Assembly (NCBI GenBank): GCA_002254845.1
Contig: NKPT01000016.1
Location: 1-54,157 of the forward strand
From: Chloracidobacterium sp. CP2_5A
Lineage (GTDB): Bacteria > Acidobacteriota > Blastocatellia > Chloracidobacteriales > Chloracidobacteriaceae
Reading direction: 5' to 3'
Length of the DNA: 54,157 bases
A program made the position numbers and the translations under genes. Positions 26,968 through 36,004 of the stretch are shown piece after piece; the stretch's first letter is position 1, and every line of letters begins with the position of its first letter. A model generated the notes under the pieces. That model saw only the letters and a list, made by a program, of their open reading frames with translations. It was not told the DNA's origin and searched no databases.

Positions 26968-28248
26968 ATGAGCCGCAAAAAAATTCGTCGGCGCGGATGG
27001 CCGCCAGAAACGGAGCGTTCGCTGCACGCCCATCTGACGATGCGCGATGAGGGGCGGACGCTCGACCGCCGCGAGGTGCTCGACTTGGTGCGTGGCGGGG
27101 AGGACAGCGAAGTTGAGTTCAAGGTGCGTTACAGCAACCCGGAACGGATTGCGGCCGAAATTCTCGCCCTAGCCAACAGCGGCGGCGGGGCAATTCTGTT
27201 TGGCGTCAGCGATACCTGCCGCATCGAGGGCCTGGATGACGCCGAGCGGGTTGAGGCTGAGCTGCGCGAGCTATGCGCCACGGCGATGTCGCCGCCGGTG
27301 CATCCCTACATCAACAAAGTCGCCTTCGACAGCGGCAAGCGCGTGCTTGTTCTTGAGGTGGACGACCGCCGCGCGCCTCATGCGGCGCGGGATGGCAAGT
27401 ACTACATCCGCATTGGCTCCACCAAGCGCGAAGCCGACAGTCAGGAAGTGGCGGAGCTGTTTCACCGCTACAACGCCGACCGCTATGAGCAGGTGCCGCT
27501 TCAGGACGTGTCTTTTGACGACATTGATGACGCCGGCGTGTGGAGCTACATCCGCGCTGTCGTGTCCGACGAGTCGCGCTTGCCAAAAGGCCTTCCGACA
27601 GCCATGGCGATGACCGACATGCGCCTCGCCGTCATGACGGCGGATGACTACGCCCCGACGGTTGCCGGGCTGGTGTTGTTTGGACAGAGTCGCGCGATGG
27701 AACAATCATTTCCGCGCAGCCAAGTGACGCTCACCCGATTCGCGGGGCAGGATGCCTCCGCTCCGGTGATTGAGCAGGCGACGTTCATCGGCAACCTGGC
27801 CAGCCTGTACTGGCGGATTGAAGGTTTTTTGACGCGCTATGCGGATTTGCAGGACGCGCCGCCGACGCGGCGCGAGCTGACGCAAGACCCCAATGCGCGC
27901 GCTTTTTATTCGCGGCCGGCCGTGATGGAAGCGGTGACGAACGCGCTGGCGCACCGCGATTACGGCGTCAGAAACGAGGGCGCGCGCGTCCGCCTCTATG
28001 ACCGCCGGCTTGAAATCATCAATCCGGCGGTGGGGAAGCGGATTTGGCGCAGCGCGATTGACTACGGCGTGAGTCATCCCAACAACCCGACCATCAAAAG
28101 CTTCTTGAAGAACCCGGCTTATGGCGTGACGACCTATGCCGGCGGCTTGCCGATGGCACGGCGCGAGACGCTGCGCTTTGCCCGCCGCGAGCCGAAGATA
28201 ACGGTCTTGCCCCATGAGTTTCGCATCGAGCTACCCGCGGCAAGCTAG
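26968..28248 (+). CDS. ATP-binding protein with Schlafen AlbA_2 domain
   Basis: A 426-residue protein. ATG 26968 has GAGGG nine bases upstream. The N-terminal third holds the AlbA_2/Schlafen-type domain: EDSEVEFKVRY near 45-55, ANSGGGAILFGVSD near 75-88, then YYIRIGSTKREA. A histidine-kinase-like ATP-binding segment follows (MEAVTNALAHRDYG, with an N-box-like N, then EIINPAVGKRIW, where DG-loop residues are degenerate). Such COG2865-type proteins are called putative transcriptional regulators or RecG-like helicases, but have no helicase motor. Function is unknown. Similar genes occur in defence or mobile contexts, though the neighbours here are housekeeping genes. Confidence 0.8.
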   Translation: MSRKKIRRRGWPPETERSLHAHLTMRDEGRTLDRREVLDLVRGGEDSEVEFKVRYSNPERIAAEILALANSGGGAILFGVSDTCRIEGLDDAERVEAELRELCATAMSPPVHPYINKVAFDSGKRVLVLEVDDRRAPHAARDGKYYIRIGSTKREADSQEVAELFHRYNADRYEQVPLQDVSFDDIDDAGVWSYIRAVVSDESRLPKGLPTAMAMTDMRLAVMTADDYAPTVAGLVLFGQSRAMEQSFPRSQVTLTRFAGQDASAPVIEQATFIGNLASLYWRIEGFLTRYADLQDAPPTRRELTQDPNARAFYSRPAVMEAVTNALAHRDYGVRNEGARVRLYDRRLEIINPAVGKRIWRSAIDYGVSHPNNPTIKSFLKNPAYGVTTYAGGLPMARRETLRFARREPKITVLPHEFRIELPAAS

Positions 28249-28284
28249 CGGGTTCTCATTGGCGCCGCCTGGACTGGAGTCGCT

Positions 28285-29532
28285 ATGCAGCTAAACGAAA
28301 AGCCGCTTTCCGTCGCTGACGCGCAAGCCGCTTCGCTGGAATGGATTGCGCCGGTCGGCGTCGAGCGGGTCTCGCTCCTTGAAGCGTCCGGCAGAATTTT
28401 GGCCGAGACCATAACCGCGCCCTGCGATTTGCCGGGATTTGACAACTCCGCCATGGATGGCTACGCGGTCAGGGCGGCGGATACCGCCGGCGCGAGCGAC
28501 GCCGAGCCGACTCGCTTGAGCGTCATCGAGCGGGTGACGGCGGGGGAAGCGCCGCGCAACGCCCTGTCTCCCGGCCAGGCGGCGCGGATTATGACCGGCG
28601 CCCCGCTCCCGGACGGCGCTTCCGCCGTTGTCATGCAGGAGCAAGCTCGCCGGGAGGGCGAGACGCTGATCTTGGCGCGTCCGGCGCGGGAGGGCGAGAA
28701 TATCCGCCGCCGAGGCGAGGATGTTCGAGCTGGCCAAGCCGTGATGGCGCCGGGCGAATGGTTGACCGCCGCCCACATTGGGGCGCTCGCCGCTTTTCAT
28801 CGCGCGTTCGTCGCTGCGCGTCGCCGGCCGGTCGTCGCCATTGTCGCCACCGGCGATGAACTCATCGAAGTTGATGAGCCGCCGTCGCCGGGCAAGGTCG
28901 TCAACAGCAACGCCTACGCGCTGGCGGCGCTCGTCCGCGAATCTGGCGCAGCGCCCCTTGCCTTGCCGCTCGTCCGCGATGACGAAGGGCAAATGGAAGC
29001 CGCTTTTGTCGAGGCGGCGCAGTCCGCCGATCTGATTGTGTCATCCGGCGGGGTCTCGGTCGGCGACCGCGATTTGGTCAAGCCAGTGTTGATGCGACTT
29101 GGCCTGGAAGCGCGCTTTTGGCGCGTCTGGATGAAGCCGGGCAAGCCGCTGCTGTTCGGTCGCCTGTTGGGGCGGCCCTGCTTTGGGCTGCCCGGCAATC
29201 CGGTGTCGAGCATGGTTTGCTTTTACCTGTTCGTTCGCCCGGCGCTCGGCAAGATGATGGGCTTGCCGGAAGCGCAGTGGCGGCTGCCGGAAGCGGAGGC
29301 GACGCTGACGCAGGATGTCAAGACGAAAGGCGACCGCCCGACCTATTTGCGCGCGCGGCTGAGCTACGCCGACGGCGACTGGCGGGCGGAGGTCCTGCCG
29401 GGGCAAGGCTCTGGCATGCTGACTTCAATGCTTGGGGCGAGCGGCTTAGTCTTTTTCCCGGAAGGCAAGTCCTTCGGCGTGGCGGGCGAGCGAGCGCCAG
29501 CGCTACGCCTAACCCCGCTAGGCGTTGTCTAA
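28285..29532 (+). CDS. moeA: Molybdopterin molybdotransferase MoeA
   Basis: A 415-residue enzyme that inserts molybdate into adenylated molybdopterin, the last common step of molybdenum cofactor synthesis. Recognisable motifs are PGFDNSAMDGYAV, ARIMTGAPLPDGA, the MoCF_biosynth domain with VAIVATGDEL and SSGGVSVGDRDLV, KPGKPLLFG, and GLPGNPVSSMV. The C-terminal beta-barrel domain (about 340-415) is complete. GGAG five bases upstream supports ATG 28285. No other mo genes are in the window. Confidence 0.96.
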   Translation: MQLNEKPLSVADAQAASLEWIAPVGVERVSLLEASGRILAETITAPCDLPGFDNSAMDGYAVRAADTAGASDAEPTRLSVIERVTAGEAPRNALSPGQAARIMTGAPLPDGASAVVMQEQARREGETLILARPAREGENIRRRGEDVRAGQAVMAPGEWLTAAHIGALAAFHRAFVAARRRPVVAIVATGDELIEVDEPPSPGKVVNSNAYALAALVRESGAAPLALPLVRDDEGQMEAAFVEAAQSADLIVSSGGVSVGDRDLVKPVLMRLGLEARFWRVWMKPGKPLLFGRLLGRPCFGLPGNPVSSMVCFYLFVRPALGKMMGLPEAQWRLPEAEATLTQDVKTKGDRPTYLRARLSYADGDWRAEVLPGQGSGMLTSMLGASGLVFFPEGKSFGVAGERAPALRLTPLGVV

Positions 29533-29649
29533 CACGGCGCAGCCAAGCGGCGCGGCGCCAAAAATCGCTTGCCGTCCGCCATAGCTCAAGGCAATCTTCG
29601 GGCACACCCGCGCGTGACGAACTTCGCCCGGCTTTGCTTGCGCTGTGAC

Positions 29650-31854
29650 GTGATATCGCTCACTCCTCGCCGCTTTGTGGCGGCGCTCGCTTACTTGATC
29701 GTCCTTGTCGGACTGAGCGCGGCGGCGTTTGGGCAAAACATTTCAACGACAAGGCGCCCCTCAGCGCGCATTGCGCGGGCCGAGGGGCCGATCACCGTGG
29801 ATGGCCGACTGGGCGAGCCGGCGTGGGAAAAGTCCGAGGTCATCGTCGATTTTCGCCAGCAGGAGCCATTTGAAGGCTCGTCGCCGACCGAGAAAACGGA
29901 GTGCCGGCTGCTGTATGACCGTTCCTACATTTACATCGGGATACGCTGCTTTGACAGCGAGCCGGATAAAATCAACGCCCGCGATCTGAACCGCGACTCC
30001 AGCTTTAGCAACGACGACAAGCTCGTGGTGTTGCTTGACACCTACCGGGACGGCCGCAACGCCTATCGCTTTTCCGTCAATCCGCTCGGCACGCAGTCCG
30101 ACGCGCTCATCACGGATGAGGGGCGGGATTTTAATCTGTCCTGGGATACGCAGTGGCTGTCGGGCGCGACGCGGGATGACGCAGGCTGGTCGGCGGAAAT
30201 CGCCATCCCGCTCGCGAGCCTGCGCTTTCGGAAAGGCGCGACCGCGTGGGGCTTCAACGTGTCGCGCATCATTCGCCGGAAAAACGAAATCCTCCTCTGG
30301 TCAAGTTGGCAACGCGCCTTTGGGCTGTTGCGCGTTTCGCAGGCCGGAGAGCTGACCGGCGTCGAGGAAATCAGCCGTTCGCGACTCTTCGAGATCAAGC
30401 CATACGTCACGGGGCGCGCGCGCCAAAACGTCCCGACGCCGCTTGGCAACCGCCTGGAAAGCGGCTTTTCCGGGGCCGCCGGCATTGAAGTCGCCCGCGT
30501 CGGCATCACGCCGTCGGTGACGGCGGAGTTCACAGTCAATCCTGACTTCGGACAGGCGGAGGTTGACCAGCAAGTCGTCAACCTGACGCGCTTCTCGGTC
30601 TTTTTTCCCGAACGGCGCGACTTTTTCCTTGAAAACGCCGGCATCTTTCTTTTCGGCCGGCCCGGCGTCAATCAGCTTTTCTTCACGCGCCGGATTGGGC
30701 TGACCGATGACGGCGCGCCGCTGCCAATTGATTTCGGGGCAAAAGTCACCGGGAAGGCCGGCCCCTGGAACATCGGCTTTTTGCATGCGGAGACGCGCCC
30801 GCTGCGCGATGCCGAGCGGCGGGAACGCCGCGTCCCGCGCGAGCGATTCACCGTGGCGCGGGTCAAGCGCGATATTGGGACGCGCTCCAATATCGGCGCC
30901 ATTGCGCTCAACCGGCAAGGCGGAGGGCGCCGGGCGTACAACCGAGGCGTCGGCCTCGACGCGCAAGTCAACTTCAATGACTACTGGACAGGCTACGCCT
31001 TCATCGCCAAGACGTTTTCGCCGGGGCTTGCTGGCGACTCGACAAGCTTTCGCGTCCAAAGCGGTTACGACACCAACCAGATGCGGCTGTTCGGGATTTA
31101 CGAGGAAATTGGGCGCGACTACAACCCGGAGCTGGGCTTCGCGCTGCGGCGCGATGTCCGGCAGTACTTCGGCGATGGCGCCTACAAGTGGCGACCGGCG
31201 GCGATTGCCAAGACCGTCCGCGAGATCCGCTTCGAGGGATTTGGCGAGTATTACCAGGATCGGGCCACCGGCGATTTACAGACCCGCACCTTTGCCACCG
31301 CCATCAGTGTGGATTTCGCTAACTCGGCCGGGCTGACGATTCGCCCGCTGCGCGCGGAGACGGATGTCTTGACGCAGCCGTTTCGGATTCGCCCGGGCAT
31401 CGCCATTCCGCCGGGGCGGTACGCGTTCCATCGCTCCGGCGCAAGCTTTACGACGAACCGTAGTCGCCAGCTTGTCTTTGACGCCAGCGGAAGCTGGGGC
31501 GGCTTCTACAGCGGGACGCGCCAGGAGGCCAGCGCCGGCTTTACGTGGCGACCGGACTCGCACCTGTCGCTGGAAGCGAGCCACAACTTCAACGCCATCC
31601 AGTTGCCGCAGGGCGATTTTTCAACCAACTTGCTCAACGGGCGCGTAACGTATAACCTTTCGCGAAGATGGCTCTCCACATGCCTGGTACAGATCAACTC
31701 GGCGGCTCGCCTGACGAGTATCAATGCGCGAGTCCGCTACATTTACCGTCCGAACTCGGACATTTTTTTTATCTACAACCAGACTACCGGCGTCGGCGTC
31801 GGGCGCCCGAATCGGCAGTTTCAGGTCAAAGTGACGTACGACTTCATCCGCTAA
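29650..31854 (+). CDS. DUF5916 outer-membrane protein with CBM9-like domain
   Basis: A 734-residue envelope protein. GTG 29650 is preferred because a clean signal peptide (ISLTPRRFVAALAYLIVLVG...AAFGQ) follows. GTG 29614 or TTG 29569 are possible but would put hydrophilic residues first. After the signal comes a carbohydrate-binding family 9-like domain (ITVDGRLGEPAWEKSEVI through the SWDTQWLSGA region, about 40-220). The DUF5916 body follows, with its motif FFPERRDFFLENAGIF. The C-terminal 400 residues alternate polar and aromatic residues, as in a beta barrel, ending VKVTYDFIR. The family is frequent in Acidobacteriota and Bacteroidota and its role is not established. Confidence 0.83.
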   Translation: MISLTPRRFVAALAYLIVLVGLSAAAFGQNISTTRRPSARIARAEGPITVDGRLGEPAWEKSEVIVDFRQQEPFEGSSPTEKTECRLLYDRSYIYIGIRCFDSEPDKINARDLNRDSSFSNDDKLVVLLDTYRDGRNAYRFSVNPLGTQSDALITDEGRDFNLSWDTQWLSGATRDDAGWSAEIAIPLASLRFRKGATAWGFNVSRIIRRKNEILLWSSWQRAFGLLRVSQAGELTGVEEISRSRLFEIKPYVTGRARQNVPTPLGNRLESGFSGAAGIEVARVGITPSVTAEFTVNPDFGQAEVDQQVVNLTRFSVFFPERRDFFLENAGIFLFGRPGVNQLFFTRRIGLTDDGAPLPIDFGAKVTGKAGPWNIGFLHAETRPLRDAERRERRVPRERFTVARVKRDIGTRSNIGAIALNRQGGGRRAYNRGVGLDAQVNFNDYWTGYAFIAKTFSPGLAGDSTSFRVQSGYDTNQMRLFGIYEEIGRDYNPELGFALRRDVRQYFGDGAYKWRPAAIAKTVREIRFEGFGEYYQDRATGDLQTRTFATAISVDFANSAGLTIRPLRAETDVLTQPFRIRPGIAIPPGRYAFHRSGASFTTNRSRQLVFDASGSWGGFYSGTRQEASAGFTWRPDSHLSLEASHNFNAIQLPQGDFSTNLLNGRVTYNLSRRWLSTCLVQINSAARLTSINARVRYIYRPNSDIFFIYNQTTGVGVGRPNRQFQVKVTYDFIR

Positions 31855-31936
31855 GCCCGCTTCTAGGCTCGCTTCGCCCGCCACGCGAAGCCGGCGCGCG
31901 ACCCAAGGCTCTATCCCTTCAGAGGAACCCCTAAGC

Positions 31937-32779
31937 ATGCAGCCTTTTCCACTTCCACCGCCCTACGCCCCGTCGGCTCCAGCCAAGAAATCAAGCAAAG
32001 CTTGGCTGTGGGCGCTTGGCGGCTGCGGCTGTCTGTCCATTTTGGCGATCGCCGTCATCGCGGTCGCGTTGCTGCTGTCGGCTAGCGGCGGCGGCATCCC
32101 CTCCGACAAGCAAGCGTACGTGGGCGACTGGAGCGGAGAGAATACGACGCTTTCCATTTCGCCCGACGGTCGGGTGACGTGGGAGGCGCGGCAAGGCAAT
32201 GCTCGCAATTCGGTCACGAATCTGCCGATCAAGCGTTTTATCGCGGATGACTTTGAGGTTGGCTTCCTGTTCCTTACGACGCGCTTCAAGGTGCAGCGCC
32301 CGCCGAAATTGGTCGCCGGGCGCTGGACGATGACCGTCGAAGGGCGGCAACTCAGCCGGAGCGGCGACGGACCGGCGGGCGGCTCAGATGACAACGGCGG
32401 CGCTCCCGGCGACGGCACGACAACGACCGGCAATCTGCGCGAAATCAAGATGGCCCGCCTCAGTTCCGACAACGACGACATGACCTTCACCACGTCGTTC
32501 AATCGCAGCGATACCAAAATCACCTGCGTGATTTACCCGCGCGAGCTTTCGGTCGGCGAGAACTATGAAACCCGGTGGTACGCCGAGCGCGTTCCCAAAC
32601 TGACGGCGAACAAGCTCATCGGCGAGGTGTCGTTTCCGACGATTACGCCTGAAACAAGCCGTCTGAGCGGCATTCGGCTGTCGCTGACCTCGGATGACGG
32701 CTTCCCGTCCGGGCTGTATCGCGTGGAAGTCTTGCAGGACGGACAGACAATCGGAACCGCCCGCTTTACCGTGAACTGA
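31937..32779 (+). CDS. Membrane-anchored hypothetical protein
   Basis: A 280-residue protein with a short Pro-rich cytoplasmic start, a glycine/cysteine-bearing membrane helix (about 23-48, GGCGCLSILAIAVIAVALLL) and a beta-rich exterior domain. Around residues 140-165 is a Gly/Asp/Thr-rich disordered linker. The last 100 residues look like an immunoglobulin-like or C2-like beta domain (GLYRVEVLQDGQTIGTARFTV). No family recognised. It lies between the DUF5916 gene and the S9 peptidase gene, with 27 bases to the latter, so an envelope operon is plausible. Confidence 0.7.
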   Translation: MQPFPLPPPYAPSAPAKKSSKAWLWALGGCGCLSILAIAVIAVALLLSASGGGIPSDKQAYVGDWSGENTTLSISPDGRVTWEARQGNARNSVTNLPIKRFIADDFEVGFLFLTTRFKVQRPPKLVAGRWTMTVEGRQLSRSGDGPAGGSDDNGGAPGDGTTTTGNLREIKMARLSSDNDDMTFTTSFNRSDTKITCVIYPRELSVGENYETRWYAERVPKLTANKLIGEVSFPTITPETSRLSGIRLSLTSDDGFPSGLYRVEVLQDGQTIGTARFTVN

Positions 32780-32806
32780 CGCCGCGACTCTGGCGCGGGA
32801 GGCGCT

Positions 32807-35518
32807 ATGGATGCGCGCTTATTCAGCTTGGCGGCGACGCGCTTGCTGCTGGGCGCATTGATTTGCTTGACCGGCGGCTTTGCGGCTTGGGCGCAATTGC
32901 CGCCGCTCATTGACCGACAGCTTATTTTCGGCAACCCCGAAATCGCCGGCGCGCAGTTGTCGCCGGACGGCAAGCTTGTCGCCTTTCTGAAGCCTTACAA
33001 GAAAACGCTCAACATCTGGGTCAAGCGCGCGGAAGAGCCGTTCGCCCGCGCCCGCCCGCTGACCGATTCGACCGCGCGCCCGCTGCGCGGCTTCTTCTGG
33101 ACGCGGGATGGGCGGTACATCCTTTACGCCCAGGATCAAGGCGGCGACGAGAATTTCAACCTTTACGCCGTGGACCCGACCGCCGCGCCGTCCGAGGGGC
33201 GCGACGTTCCGGCGTCGCGCGACCTGACCGGCGTCAAGGGCGCGCGCGTCCAGATTTACGCCGTGCCGAAGGACAGGCCGGAGATCGTCTGCATTGGCCT
33301 CAACGACCGCGATCCAGCTTGGCACGATGTTTACGAGCTTAACTTGGCGACTGGCGAGCGCGCGGTGATCCGGCAAAATAAGGAACAGATTTCGGGCTGG
33401 CTCTTTGATAGCGCCGGAACGTTGCGCCTCGCGCTGCGGATCGCGCCGAACGGCGACACCGAGGCGCTGCGCGCGGACGCCGACCGAATGGTAAAGGTTT
33501 ATTCGTGCAGCGTGTTTGAATCAGCGTCTCCCATTCGCATGCACCCCGACGGTCGGCGCGTTTATATGGTGACGAATCGCGGTCGGGATATTGACCTGGC
33601 GCGCTTGATTTTATTCGACCCGACCAACGGCGCGGAAGAGCTGGTCGAAAGCGATCCGCTGGCCCGAGCGGACTTCGGCAGCGCCTTGTTTTCGGATGTC
33701 AAAAACGACTTGATCGCCACGGTCTATGTGGACGAGCGGACGCGCGTCTACTGGCGCGACAAGGATTATGAGCGCGACCATCGGCTGCTCCAGAAGCGCC
33801 TGCCTGGAAAGGATATCGCCTTTGCCTCCGGGACGCGCGATGAGCGGCTGTGGCTGGTGACGGCGACGAGCGATACCGAGCCGGGCGAAACCTATCTGTT
33901 CGACCGCCGGACAAAGCGCCTGACATTTCAGTATCGGCTCCACGACAAGCTTGACCGGCGGCATCTTGCGCCAATGAAGGCGATTCGTTACCCGTCGTCG
34001 GACGGGCTGGAAATCCCGGCGTACCTGACGCTGCCCAAGGGCGCGCCGGCCAAGAGCCTGCCGCTCATGGTCGTGCCACATGGCGGCCCTTGGGCGCGGG
34101 ATGTCTGGGGCTACAACCGGGAGGCGCAGTTTTTAGCCAACCGAGGGTATGCCGTGCTCCAGCCCAATTTCCGTAGCTCGACCGGCTACGGGAAGAGATT
34201 TCTCAATGCCGGGAATGGCCAGTGGGGCGACCTCATGCAGGAGGATCTGACGTGGGGCGTCAAGCATCTCGTTGCCCAGGGAATCGCCGATCCGCGGCGT
34301 ATCGGCATCATGGGCAGCAGTTACGGCGGCTATGCGACGCTGGCCGGGGTGGCTTTCACGCCCAAGCTTTATGCAGCCGCGGTGGCCTTTGTCGCGCCGT
34401 CGAGCCTGATGACGCTGCTCGGCGCGATTCCGCCCTACTGGGAAGCCATGCGCCGGGTGTTTCATACGCGCATCGGCGATCCGAGCAAGCCGCAGGATCG
34501 CATCCGCCTGGAACGCCAGTCGCCCCTCAATGCCGCTGACCGCATTGAGACGCCGCTCCTCGTCGCGCAGGGCGCGAACGACCCGCGCGTGAAAAAATCC
34601 GAAGCCGACCAGATTGTGGCGGCGCTGCGCGACCGGGGCTTTCCAGTGGAGTATCTCTGCGCGCCGGACGAGGGGCACGGCTTTGCGCGCCCGGTCAACA
34701 GCATGGCGTTTTACGCGGCGACCGAGCGGTTCTTAGCGGCGCATCTCCGGGGGCGCTTCCAGCCTGATATGCCAGAGGATGTCGCGGCGCGGCTGAAGGA
34801 AATCACAGTGGATGTGAAGACGGTCGCGCCCCCGGAGCGCCCGCGTCCGGCGGCAGTCGGGCCTATCAAGCCAGAAAGCGACTTGCCGGCCGTTTGGCTC
34901 AAGTATCGCGGCGTGATTGACGTGCCGGGCCAAAATATTCCGGCGACGGTGGAAACCACGGTGACAGAAGCGAACGGGATGTGGGAGGCGCGCGAGGAAA
35001 CCATCCTGCCGATGGGCAAGGCGGTTGAAACCGCGAAGCTGGAAAAGGGCTCGCTGGTCGTTCGCTCGCGGCAGGTCGCGCAGGGACCGCTGACGGCGGA
35101 TGTCGCGTTTCGGGACGGCCGGGCCGATGGCTCGGTGACGCTCAATGGGGTGGCGCGCCCGCTGACCGCCGACTTGGGCGGGGAGCTGCTCGCTGACGGG
35201 GCGGGTCGCTACCTTGTCCTTGGGCGCTTCCCGCTGGCGGCTGGTTACACGGCGATCCTGCGCAACTTCAATGTCCAGAAAGGTCGCTCGTCGCTGGCGC
35301 AGCTCAAGGTCGCTGGCGAAGAAGAGGCGAGCGCGCCTTTTGGAACATTCGCTTGCTACCGGGTTGAGCTGACCGATGAGGATGGCGCGCAAACCACGGT
35401 TTGGATTGCCAAGGCAAGTCGCCTGCCGGTCAAGGTCGTCGTAAAGGCGACGAGTTTGGGCAGCGCGAAGATTCAGCTTGAGCTGGTTGAGATTGGCGCG
35501 CCGCCCACAAGGATGTAG
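32807..35518 (+). CDS. Secreted S9-family prolyl-oligopeptidase-like peptidase with extra C-terminal domain
   Basis: A 903-residue protein. Residues 1-30 are a signal peptide (LLLGALICLTGGFAAWAQ). About 31-400 form the beta-propeller gate. About 400-650 are the alpha/beta-hydrolase domain with the catalytic triad Ser505 (GSSYGG), Asp592 (GANDPRV) and His624 (EGHGF). S9 enzymes cleave peptides after proline or act as acyl-aminoacyl peptidases. From about residue 690 a further 210-residue beta-rich domain (GVIDVPGQNIPATVETTV ... VWIAKASRLPVKVVVKA) resembles DUF3108-type domains and is not part of normal S9 enzymes. GGGAGG lies close upstream of ATG 32807. Confidence 0.88.
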   Translation: MDARLFSLAATRLLLGALICLTGGFAAWAQLPPLIDRQLIFGNPEIAGAQLSPDGKLVAFLKPYKKTLNIWVKRAEEPFARARPLTDSTARPLRGFFWTRDGRYILYAQDQGGDENFNLYAVDPTAAPSEGRDVPASRDLTGVKGARVQIYAVPKDRPEIVCIGLNDRDPAWHDVYELNLATGERAVIRQNKEQISGWLFDSAGTLRLALRIAPNGDTEALRADADRMVKVYSCSVFESASPIRMHPDGRRVYMVTNRGRDIDLARLILFDPTNGAEELVESDPLARADFGSALFSDVKNDLIATVYVDERTRVYWRDKDYERDHRLLQKRLPGKDIAFASGTRDERLWLVTATSDTEPGETYLFDRRTKRLTFQYRLHDKLDRRHLAPMKAIRYPSSDGLEIPAYLTLPKGAPAKSLPLMVVPHGGPWARDVWGYNREAQFLANRGYAVLQPNFRSSTGYGKRFLNAGNGQWGDLMQEDLTWGVKHLVAQGIADPRRIGIMGSSYGGYATLAGVAFTPKLYAAAVAFVAPSSLMTLLGAIPPYWEAMRRVFHTRIGDPSKPQDRIRLERQSPLNAADRIETPLLVAQGANDPRVKKSEADQIVAALRDRGFPVEYLCAPDEGHGFARPVNSMAFYAATERFLAAHLRGRFQPDMPEDVAARLKEITVDVKTVAPPERPRPAAVGPIKPESDLPAVWLKYRGVIDVPGQNIPATVETTVTEANGMWEAREETILPMGKAVETAKLEKGSLVVRSRQVAQGPLTADVAFRDGRADGSVTLNGVARPLTADLGGELLADGAGRYLVLGRFPLAAGYTAILRNFNVQKGRSSLAQLKVAGEEEASAPFGTFACYRVELTDEDGAQTTVWIAKASRLPVKVVVKATSLGSAKIQLELVEIGAPPTRM

Positions 35519-36004
35519 CGATTTTGGGCAGCCACGGCGGCGACTTCTCTTCCCTGCCTTTATGGACGCTCAAATAGACCGACTTGGGCGGGCATGGGCG
35601 GGCGCCTTGGCGCGTGAAACCATCGCTTTTGGCCCGCTTGAAGCCGCTCGCGCTTGGTTGGCGACGCAAGCCGCCGTTTCCGAAGTCGCCCCGACGACGT
35701 CGGATCGCGGCGCGCCCCCCAATCCCGGCATGCCGGGAATGAAGCCATTGCAACCCATGACGAGCAAGACATTGACGGCGCCGAGCGCGTAGAAACCAAG
35801 CCGTCACAGCGCGCCCATAAGCTTGTCGCCTGCGACAAGGCCATTCGGGATGCCGCGAGCAACGGCATCCCTTTTTCTCTTCCGCCCCGGCTATGCCTTT
35901 TCAGCCGAAGCTTCGTTTTTGGGCAACGCCAGAGCTGTTACACTTCATCGGTCTCCATAGCTTCGCGACCGCCACGGCGCAATTGGGCGGAATCAATCAA
36001 GGAC
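35519..36004 (+). other. 486-base interval without a supported protein gene
   Basis: Between the S9 peptidase and the FGE-like gene I find no convincing CDS. A 76-codon ORF begins at ATG 35562 but has no ribosome-binding site and low-complexity content. The interval holds an 8-bp hairpin CTTGTCGC-CT-GCGACAAG (35822-35839) directly before a Rho-independent terminator. The terminator lies about 330 bases past the peptidase stop, so either the peptidase mRNA has a long 3' region or a separate small RNA is made here. Confidence 0.5.
35847..35879 (+). terminator. Rho-independent terminator
   Basis: Arms GGGATGCCG (35847-35855) and CGGCATCCC (35863-35871) form a perfect 9-bp stem with a 7-base loop and run into TTTTTCTCTT. 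A second small hairpin sits just upstream. It would end transcription from the peptidase gene or from a short RNA within 35519-35846. Confidence 0.88.

Noticed and set aside
26968-28248. RecG helicase
   Set aside because: There are no helicase motor motifs. The AlbA_2 domain alone explains the similarity that leads to that label.
35570-35767. Minus-strand ORF with a lipobox-like LLVMGC
   Set aside because: An in-frame stop lies shortly upstream, leaving too short a signal sequence, and the rest is low complexity. Not enough to call a lipoprotein.
35562-35792. 76-codon plus-strand ORF between the S9 peptidase and FGE-like genes
   Set aside because: No ribosome-binding site and no recognisable sequence. 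The interval is better explained as 3' region or small RNA.
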